DNA from: CBDCNH01 sp965219015
GTDB lineage: Bacteria; Pseudomonadota; Alphaproteobacteria; Rhodobacterales; Rhodobacteraceae
NCBI GenBank assembly: GCA_965219015.1
Contig: CBDCNH010000005.1
Location: 434,001-498,000 of the forward strand
Reading direction: 5' to 3'
DNA: 64,000 nt
The notes below the pieces were generated by a model that saw only the letters and a list, made by a program, of their open reading frames with translations, searched no databases and was not told the origin of the DNA. Positions 58,026 to 64,000 of the stretch are shown here, piece after piece. Positions within the stretch are counted from its first letter, which is position 1, and each line of letters opens with the position of its first letter. A program made the position numbers and the translations under genes.

Positions 58026-58683
58026 CGAGCTGCGCGAGATCATCCTCGCGCTTCGTGACACGTTCGAGGTCGAGCACCTCGTCTATCATTCGCTCAACAG
58101 CACCGGGCGCCCCTACGCGGCCCTGACCTACGCCGACGACTGGGTCGCGCGCTATCTCGAGCGGGAATACGCGCGCGTCGACCCGGTGGTGCTCGGCTGC
58201 CTTCGTCGCTTCCATCCGGTCGACTGGAAGCGGCTCGACTGGTCGGGCAAGGCGTCGAAGCTCTTTCTCGGCGAGGCGATCGAGATGGGCGTCGGCAACC
58301 AGGGGCTGTCGGTGCCGATCCGCGGGCCGAACGGGCAGTTCGCGCTCTTCTCGCTCAACCATCGCGCCACCGACGCGGCATGGGCACGGCAATCCGATGA
58401 CCTGCTGCGCGACCTCATCCTCGCCGCGCATTTCGTCAACCAGAAGGCGCTCGAACTGGAGCGGGGCACCGACGAGCGCCCGCAGGCCGCACTGTCGCCG
58501 CGCGAGACCGACGTGCTGACGCTGCTCGCGATGGGCATGAGCCGGGCGCAGGTGGCCGAGAGCCTGTCGATCTCCGAGCACACGCTGCGCGCCTATGTCG
58601 AAAGCGCGCGCTTCAAGCTCGGCGCGCAGAACACCACGCACGCGGTCGCGCGCGCGCTGGCCAGAGGCTTGCTCGTTGTTTAA
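57973..58683 (+). CDS. luxR: LuxR-type autoinducer receptor
   Basis: A 236-residue regulator. The N-terminal autoinducer domain has the conserved W..Y..Y..DP pattern (DWVARYLEREYARVDPVV) and the C-terminal GerE HTH reads LSPRETDVLTLLAMGMSRAQVAESLSISEHTLRAYV (two parts). It should bind the acyl-homoserine lactone made by the LuxI encoded 76 bases downstream and regulate that gene. The start at 57973 is preceded by a GGGG; upstream codons are possible but out of alignment. Confidence 0.93.
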   Translation: MKRLEGFIERVQQATSLDELREIILALRDTFEVEHLVYHSLNSTGRPYAALTYADDWVARYLEREYARVDPVVLGCLRRFHPVDWKRLDWSGKASKLFLGEAIEMGVGNQGLSVPIRGPNGQFALFSLNHRATDAAWARQSDDLLRDLILAAHFVNQKALELERGTDERPQAALSPRETDVLTLLAMGMSRAQVAESLSISEHTLRAYVESARFKLGAQNTTHAVARALARGLLVV

Positions 58684-58759
58684 CGCGCCGCGCGCCGCGG
58701 CACCGCTCCCGTAACCTCCCGGCCCCAAGCATCCGTCCCCTCACGACCGGGGGACGACG

Positions 58760-59380
58760 ATGCTTCATTTCCTGCAGGGCGCCACGCTCGACGCGCATCC
58801 CGAGCTTGCCGGGGCGATGTTCCGTGACCGTGCGGCGCAGTTCTGCGACCGTCTCGGCTGGGCCGTCACGGTCGATGCGCGCGGCTTCGAGCGCGACCAG
58901 TACGACGTGCTCGAGCCGCTCTACGTCATCGCCGCCGATGCCTCGGGCCGCCACGCGGGCTCGCTCCGGCTGATGCCGACGACCGGCCGCACGATGCTCG
59001 CCGAGCACTTCGCGCATCTCGCGCCGGGCGTCGCAGCACGGCGTGACACCTGGGAATGCACCCGGTTCTGCGTCGCCGAAGGGGCCGCACCCGGAACGGC
59101 GGCGGCGCTGATGTTCGGCGCCTCGGAGGCGGGCCGGCAGGCGGGGCTGACCCACGCGCTCGGCGTCTTCGACGCGCGCATGATCCGCATCTACGCGCGG
59201 CTCGGCTGGCGGCCCGAGCTGCTCGGCACCGAAGGCACCGGCCGCGACGCGATCAGCGCCGGGCGCTGGCGGTTTGGCGCCGACATCCACGCGCGCCTCG
59301 GCGTCAGCGCCGGGATCGCGCCGGCCACGGTCGCGGCCTGGTACGACCGCTCGATGCGCCGGATGGCCCTCGCCGCCTGA
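58760..59380 (+). CDS. luxI: Acyl-homoserine-lactone synthase LuxI
   Basis: A 206-residue protein with the LuxI signature residues: FRDRAAQFCDRLGW (Arg, Trp), ERDQYD (Asp pair), GSLRLMPT (Arg), ML..F (Phe) and WECTRFCVAE (Glu, Arg). It makes a homoserine-lactone signal from S-adenosylmethionine and an acyl donor. The acyl chain cannot be read from sequence. Same strand as luxR; a RecD-like helicase follows 40 bases later. Confidence 0.93.
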   Translation: MLHFLQGATLDAHPELAGAMFRDRAAQFCDRLGWAVTVDARGFERDQYDVLEPLYVIAADASGRHAGSLRLMPTTGRTMLAEHFAHLAPGVAARRDTWECTRFCVAEGAAPGTAAALMFGASEAGRQAGLTHALGVFDARMIRIYARLGWRPELLGTEGTGRDAISAGRWRFGADIHARLGVSAGIAPATVAAWYDRSMRRMALAA

Positions 59381-59420
59381 CCGATGGTGCGCCACCGCCC
59401 GGCCCTCTATGGTCCGGGCG

Positions 59421-60938
59421 ATGACCGCGCTCGCCCTCTCCGACGACCAGGCGGCCGCCTATGCCGCGGTCGCGCGCATCCTCGCACGCGCCGGGATCGA
59501 CCTCGCCGACGCGAAGCTGCGCCCGGACACGACCGGCACGCCCGAAGTGCTCGCGATCACCGGCAAGGCGGGCTCTGGCAAGACGATGCTGCTGGCGTCC
59601 CTCGCGCGGGCGCTCACGGCGGCAGGGGTCGAGACGGTCTCGGGCGACTGGGAGGGCCGGCGGCGGCGCGATAGGCGCACGCTCGCCATCCTCGCGCCGA
59701 CCAACAAGGCCGCGAGCGTGCTCCGCTCCCGCGGCGTCGCCGCCACGACGATCCACCGCATCCTCTACACCCCCGTCTACGACCCCGACTACGAGCGCAT
59801 CGCGGACTGGCTCGCGGGCTCGGGCGCGCGGCCAGAGATCGAGGGCATGACCGAGACGGCGCTCGACCGCGCGCACGCCTTCTACGCCACCGTGCCCTCG
59901 ATCCCGGGCGCGCTCGCGGCGGCGGGGCTGCGCGGCTCGGACTTCATCAAGGGCTGGAAGCGGCGCGACGATCCGCTCGACGTGGGCTTCGTCGACGAGT
60001 CCTCGATGCTCGACGAGCGCCAGCTCGACGACCTGCGCGAGATCTTCCCGACGCTGGTGCTCTTCGGCGACCCGGCACAGCTCGCGCCCGTCAACCAGTC
60101 GGGCCGCATGGTCTTCGACACGCTCGACGGCGGCCACCGGCTCGACCTCAGCCGGGTCCACCGCCAGGCCGAGGACAACCCCATCCTCGACCTCGCCCAT
60201 GCGCTCGGCGATCCCGGCATCGATTTCGCGGCCTTCGAGGCGATGGTCGAGGCGGCGGCGGCACGCGACGACCGCGTGGTGCTCGGGGCCCGCGTCGAGG
60301 CCGACCTGATGGCGCGCTCGCCGGTGCTCGTCTGGCGCAACGCGACGCGGATCCGGCTGATCCAGGCGTTCCGCGCGGCGTTCGGCGCGCCCGAGGACGC
60401 GCTCCTGCCGGGCGAGCCCCTGATCTGCGACGGCATCGAGCTGCCGCTCAAGCACCGCAAGAAGCGCATCGACCTCGAGGCGCGCGGGCTCGTGAAGGGC
60501 GCGCAGGTGATCTACCTCGGCCCCGGCCGCAACCCCGGCTTCTCGCGGCTCCACGTCATCGGCGCGGAGGAGCCGCAGGTCTCGGCGGCGTCGATCGTCA
60601 AGATCGAGCATCCGGGCGAGGCGGAGCCGTTCATCCCCTATGCCGCGCGCATGGGGGCGGTGTTCCTGCACGGCGCCGCGGTGACGATCCACAAGGCGCA
60701 GGGCTCGCAGTGGCCCGTGGTGCAGGTGTTCGCGCCCGACCTCTGGGCCGCGGCGGGCGCGGGGCGGATGGAAGCGGGCGTGCCGCTCTGGCGGCGTCTC
60801 GCCTACGTCGCGATCACGCGCGCCGAGCACCGGCTCGTCTGGGTCACGCGCAACCGCCTGGCCCTCCCCTCGGCGCCGCTCGGGGTCGCCGACCTCGCCA
60901 AGGCGCCGGCGGCGCTGGAGCTTGGCGAAGGCGCCTAG
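59421..60938 (+). CDS. RecD-like SF1 DNA helicase / AAA ATPase
   Basis: A 505-residue helicase with Walker A GKAGSGKT (48-55), motif Ia LAPTNKAASV, Walker B VGFVDESSM (Asp192-Glu193), motif III LFGDPAQLAPV, and the C-terminal VTIHKAQGSQWPVV and YVAITRAEHRL motifs of the UvrD/RecD group. It matches the SF1B, RecD2-like enzymes but without the N-terminal extension. Likely a 5'-3' DNA helicase or nuclease-associated ATPase in repair. Confidence 0.88.
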   Translation: MTALALSDDQAAAYAAVARILARAGIDLADAKLRPDTTGTPEVLAITGKAGSGKTMLLASLARALTAAGVETVSGDWEGRRRRDRRTLAILAPTNKAASVLRSRGVAATTIHRILYTPVYDPDYERIADWLAGSGARPEIEGMTETALDRAHAFYATVPSIPGALAAAGLRGSDFIKGWKRRDDPLDVGFVDESSMLDERQLDDLREIFPTLVLFGDPAQLAPVNQSGRMVFDTLDGGHRLDLSRVHRQAEDNPILDLAHALGDPGIDFAAFEAMVEAAAARDDRVVLGARVEADLMARSPVLVWRNATRIRLIQAFRAAFGAPEDALLPGEPLICDGIELPLKHRKKRIDLEARGLVKGAQVIYLGPGRNPGFSRLHVIGAEEPQVSAASIVKIEHPGEAEPFIPYAARMGAVFLHGAAVTIHKAQGSQWPVVQVFAPDLWAAAGAGRMEAGVPLWRRLAYVAITRAEHRLVWVTRNRLALPSAPLGVADLAKAPAALELGEGA

Positions 60939-62668
60939 GGCGCGACGAGGTGCCCGCCGCCGACGTCGCGAAGGCGCGCTGGCTCCGGGGCTGCGCCAAT
61001 CGGGAGGCGGGCGCTCGGGAGCGGGGCGGCGTCGCGCGGGGCGGGGGCGCGGACGTGGGCGCGGACGTGGGCGGGGTCGGGCACCGGCACGGCATCGATG
61101 AGGCGGCGGGTGTAGGGGTGGCGCGGGTCGCCGAAGACCTGCGCGCGGGTGCCGGTCTCGACGATCCGGCCGAGGCGCATCACCGCGACTCGATGGGCGA
61201 TATTCTCGACCACCGCCATGTCGTGGCTGATGAAGAGATAGGCCATGCCGAACTCCGCCTGCAGCGCGCGCAGGAGGTCGAGCACGCGCGCCTGCACCGA
61301 CACGTCGAGCGCCGAGACGCTCTCGTCGGCGACGATGAGCGCCGGGCGCAGCGCAAGCGCGCGGGCGATCGAGATGCGCTGGCGCTGGCCGCCGGAGAAC
61401 TCGTGCGGGTAGCGCTCGGCGTGGCCGGGCTCGAGGCCGACGCGGGCGAAAAGGTCGCGCACGCGGGCGCGCCGCTCGGCGGGCGTGCCGACGCGGTGGA
61501 TGGCAAGCGGCTCGGCCACGAGGTCGCCCGCGCGCATCCTGGGATCGAGCGAGGCCATCGGGTCCTGGAACACCATCTGCACCGCGCGCGGACGCGGGCC
61601 GGGGCCGGCGAACGCGATGCGGCCCCGGTGCGGGACCAGCCCGACGAGCGCCTTCGCCACGGTGGACTTGCCGCAGCCCGACTCGCCCACGAGCGCGAGG
61701 GTCTCGCCCGCGCGGATCTCGAAGTCGACGCCCGCGACCGCGTGGAGGCGGTGCGTGACGCGGCGCAGCGCGCCGCCGCGGATGTCGTAGGCGACCGCGA
61801 GGCCGTCCACCCGCACCACTGTTTCGCCCGCAGCGGCGGGGACGGCCGGCCCGCCGCGTCCCATGCGCGGCACCGCGGCGAGGAGGTCGCGGGTGTAGCG
61901 CGCGCGGGGGGCGGCGAAGATGCGCCGGACCTCGCCCTCCTCGACCGTGCGGCCCCGCGCCATCACGAGCACGCGGTCGGCCATTTCGGCCACCACGCCC
62001 ATGTCGTGCGTGATGAGGACGAGCGCGGTGCCGGTCGCGCGCTGCAGGTCGCGCAAGAGGTCGAGCACCTCGCGCTGCACCGTCACGTCGAGCGCGGTCG
62101 TCGGCTCGTCGGCGATGAGCACGTCGGGCCGGAGCGCCAGCGCCATCGCGATCATCACGCGCTGCCGCATCCCCCCCGAGAGCTCGTGCGGGTACTCCCG
62201 GAGGTGCCGCTCGGGGTCGGGGAGGCGCACCGCGCCGAGGGCGGCGGCGGCTTCCGCGCGGGCCGCGGCGCGGGGCAGGGACGTATGCGCCTCGATGGCC
62301 TCGACGAGCTGCCGCCCGACGGTGAGGACCGGGTTCAGCGAGGTCATCGGCTCCTGGAAGATCATCGCGATCCGGTCGCCGCGGAGGCGCCGAAGCCGCC
62401 GCTCGGGGAGCGCCAGCAGGTCGGTGCCGCCGAGCCGCACCGCGCCCGCGGTCACGCGCACCGCGGGCTGCGGCAGGAGGCCCATGACGGCGAGCGCGGT
62501 GATCGACTTGCCGGACCCGCTCTCGCCCGCGATGGCGAGCGTCTCGCCGCGCCCGAGGCGGAACGACACGTCCTCGACGAGCGGCGCGAGCCCGGCTTCG
62601 GTGCGGACCGAGACGCTCAAGCCCTCGACGGCGAGCGCCGTGCCGGCGACCGCCTGCGCGACGTTCAC
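60935..62668 (-). CDS. Peptide ABC transporter, fused DppD-DppF ATP-binding protein
   Basis: A 577-residue protein with two complete ABC ATPase domains. The first (about 10-270) has GESGSGKS, LSGGMRQRVMIAMA and VLIADEPTTALD. The second (about 290-540) has GESGCGKST, FSGGQRQRISIARA and LIVADESVSALD. The short PxD-rich segments after each Walker B are typical of the oligopeptide/dipeptide family. The GTG at 62668 overlaps the acetamidase stop as GTGA. With the binding protein at the right edge it belongs to one peptide or amide importer. Confidence 0.93.
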   Translation of the reverse strand: MNVAQAVAGTALAVEGLSVSVRTEAGLAPLVEDVSFRLGRGETLAIAGESGSGKSITALAVMGLLPQPAVRVTAGAVRLGGTDLLALPERRLRRLRGDRIAMIFQEPMTSLNPVLTVGRQLVEAIEAHTSLPRAAARAEAAAALGAVRLPDPERHLREYPHELSGGMRQRVMIAMALALRPDVLIADEPTTALDVTVQREVLDLLRDLQRATGTALVLITHDMGVVAEMADRVLVMARGRTVEEGEVRRIFAAPRARYTRDLLAAVPRMGRGGPAVPAAAGETVVRVDGLAVAYDIRGGALRRVTHRLHAVAGVDFEIRAGETLALVGESGCGKSTVAKALVGLVPHRGRIAFAGPGPRPRAVQMVFQDPMASLDPRMRAGDLVAEPLAIHRVGTPAERRARVRDLFARVGLEPGHAERYPHEFSGGQRQRISIARALALRPALIVADESVSALDVSVQARVLDLLRALQAEFGMAYLFISHDMAVVENIAHRVAVMRLGRIVETGTRAQVFGDPRHPYTRRLIDAVPVPDPAHVRAHVRAPAPRDAAPLPSARLPIGAAPEPARLRDVGGGHLVAP

Positions 62669-63624
62669 TCGAACACGGCGCGCGGGAAGTAGAAGCTCAC
62701 CACCCAGTTCGGCGCGTCGACGATCTCGGAGATGCGGAGGTCGCCGCAGGTCGAGACGAGCATGTAGGCGTCGACCGCCGCCATGCCGCGGGTGGCGCAG
62801 AGGTGGTCGATCATCGCCGCCACCGCGTCGCGCGCCGCCGTCATCAGGTCGGGCCCGATGCCGGTCGTGGCCTCGTAGCCCCTGGCGTCGAGGTGCCGCG
62901 TCACCGGCCCCGGCGTGGTGAAGCGGGGCGTGCGAAGGTTCGCGCCCTTCTCCAGATCGAGCGTCAGCACCGCGTCCATCGGCGACTCGATGGCCGTGCC
63001 GCAGACCTCGCCGTCGCCCTGCGCCGCGTGGGTGTCGCCGACGCTGAAGAGCGCGCCCGCCACCTCGACGGGGAGCCAGAGCACGGTACCGGCCGCGAGG
63101 TCGCGGATGTCGAGATTGCCGCCCACGCGCCGCGGTGGAACGATGCTGTGGAGCCCCGGTTCGGCGGGCGCGCAGCCGATGGTGCCGGCGAAGGGCTTCA
63201 GGGGAACGCGCGCCTCGGCGCCGAAGAGCGCGGGCGCCAGCGTCTCCGCATCGTAGCTCCAGAGCGCCAGAGCGGGCTCGGCGAACTGGTCCGCGAGGAG
63301 CCCGAAGCCGGGGATGTTGGCGGTCCAGCCGAAGCCGCGCCCCGCCTCGGGTCGGGGCGCGAAGCTCCCGATCGTGACGACCAGCGCGTCGCCGGGCTCC
63401 GCGCCTTCGACGAAGATCGGCCCAGAGACGGGGTTGATGCGCCCGAAGTCGAGCGTGGCCACGTCGGCGACGGTCGCGCCGGGGCCGAGTTGGCCCGCGG
63501 AGCTGTCGTGGCAGTGAAACAGGATCGTCGCTCCCGGCTCGACCCGTGCGGCCGGGGGAAGGGCGTTGTCCCAGCCGAAGTGGTGCCGGGCGCCGTGGAT
63601 GGTGTGGTCGCAGGTCGGGTGCAT
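62665..63624 (-). CDS. Acetamidase/formamidase family protein
   Basis: A 319-residue FmdA/AmdA-type amidase. Blocks visible are HHFGWDNALPP near the start, SFAPRPEAGRGFGW, LFSVGDTHAAQGDGEVCGTAIE and the end VDAYMLVSTCGDLRISEIVDAP. It hydrolyses formamide or short amides, probably after import by the linked ABC system. It lies 4 bases after the binding-protein gene. Confidence 0.93.
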   Translation of the reverse strand: MHPTCDHTIHGARHHFGWDNALPPAARVEPGATILFHCHDSSAGQLGPGATVADVATLDFGRINPVSGPIFVEGAEPGDALVVTIGSFAPRPEAGRGFGWTANIPGFGLLADQFAEPALALWSYDAETLAPALFGAEARVPLKPFAGTIGCAPAEPGLHSIVPPRRVGGNLDIRDLAAGTVLWLPVEVAGALFSVGDTHAAQGDGEVCGTAIESPMDAVLTLDLEKGANLRTPRFTTPGPVTRHLDARGYEATTGIGPDLMTAARDAVAAMIDHLCATRGMAAVDAYMLVSTCGDLRISEIVDAPNWVVSFYFPRAVFE

Positions 63625-63628
63625 CGGA

Positions 63629-64000
63629 TCACTCGGTCACGTAGACGTAATCGTAGTTCACCGGGATCGACACCGGATCGACGTAGAGCGCGTCCGCCCC
63701 GCCCATCCGCGGCGACCGCATCGTGAAGCGCTGCTCGTTGAAGACGGGCACCCAGGGCGCGTCGTCCATCACCTTCATGTAGATGTCGGACCACGCCTTC
63801 ATCCGCTCGGCCTCCTTCGCCGGATCGACGATGCTGTCGGCCTTCGCGGCCGCCGCGTCGAGGTCGGCGTTGCAGTACCACGACCAGTTCCAGCCGCCGG
63901 GCACCGCGCCCGCGCAGCCGAGGATCGGGCCGTAGAAGTTCGACGGGTCCGGGAAGTCGGCGATCCAGGCCATGCCGCCCGACCAGATCATCGGCGCCTG
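63629..64000 (-). CDS. Peptide/amide ABC transporter binding protein, C-terminal part
   Basis: The last 124 residues of an extracellular solute-binding protein of the family 5 (DppA/OppA) type; the start is beyond the right edge. The visible segment WIADFPDPSNFYGPILGC followed by NWSWYCNADLD is the family hallmark near the C-terminus. It ends NYDYVYVTE. It is the promoter-proximal gene of the visible importer operon on this strand. Confidence 0.9.
   Translation of the reverse strand, partial: QAPMIWSGGMAWIADFPDPSNFYGPILGCAGAVPGGWNWSWYCNADLDAAAAKADSIVDPAKEAERMKAWSDIYMKVMDDAPWVPVFNEQRFTMRSPRMGGADALYVDPVSIPVNYDYVYVTE

Noticed and set aside
61040..61080. Repeated GGACGTGGGCGCGGACGTGGGC stretch
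   Set aside because: It encodes the repeated HVRAHVRAP near the end of the fused ATPase; ordinary coding low complexity.

Overview
The window is chromosomal DNA of very high GC (about 70% by eye), densely packed and often with overlapping start and stop codons. The gene set points to an alphaproteobacterium, most likely of the Rhodobacteraceae: a DUF1013/TrcR-type cell-cycle regulator, a group-2 (Pha-type) Mrp antiporter with a fused A-B subunit, deoC next to a two-domain ALDH16-type aldehyde dehydrogenase, the hemE/hemC divergon, ClpS, and a LuxR/LuxI pair. Family-level placement is inference from gene content; no rRNA or tRNA gene is visible.

Layout. 1-5.3 kb: end of an aldo/keto reductase, a secreted phosphoesterase, a small membrane protein, RNase T2, the TrcR-like regulator, a secreted esterase, and recR-ybaB. 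5.3-7.0 kb: dnaX, interrupted by an apparent one-base frameshift near 6150. 7.0-7.4 kb: an AT-richer gap with promoter-like and hairpin elements. 7.4-10.7 kb: ALDH16-deoC (deoxyribose-phosphate breakdown). 10.8-16.9 kb: a six-gene Mrp/Pha cation/proton antiporter operon.

17-41 kb is a large sugar locus. A ROK regulator diverges from a ribose/fructose-type ABC importer, followed by a two-subunit UxaA-type sugar-acid dehydratase, an SDR, an FAH-family hydrolase, a COG3618 lactonase, a TIM-barrel protein and a PfkB kinase. An aldose dehydrogenase, a SIS isomerase, a second (MalFGK/Ugp-type) ABC importer, an SGNH hydrolase, a FucU mutarotase, a ribokinase and a second FAH protein follow. Together these can be assembled into a complete non-phosphorylative L-fucose-type pathway (mutarotase, dehydrogenase, lactonase, dehydratase, dehydrogenase, diketo-acid hydrolase) in which a split UxaA enzyme would replace the usual enolase-family dehydratase. 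This is the most interesting hypothesis of the window.

Two AT-rich patches interrupt that locus. One (about 29.06-29.77 kb) carries a broken small membrane gene. The other (about 34.7-37.15 kb) carries a DNA methyltransferase and a putative restriction endonuclease and separates the second importer's binding protein from its ATPase. Both look horizontally acquired. A dps gene and a DUF2188 gene also sit inside this transporter cluster.

41-64 kb: a D,D-carboxypeptidase with SPOR tail, a HAD phosphatase, clpS, an RsmC-like methyltransferase coupled to an SDR lacking its usual catalytic lysine, a gene-poor stretch, an alpha/beta hydrolase starting in tandem 18-bp repeats, a lipoprotein, heme genes hemF, hemE and hemC, a GlcD-type FAD oxidoreductase, the tesA/ybbA/ybbP group, deoD, the luxR-luxI quorum-sensing pair with a small upstream ORF, a RecD-like helicase, and a peptide ABC importer operon with an acetamidase that runs off the right edge.
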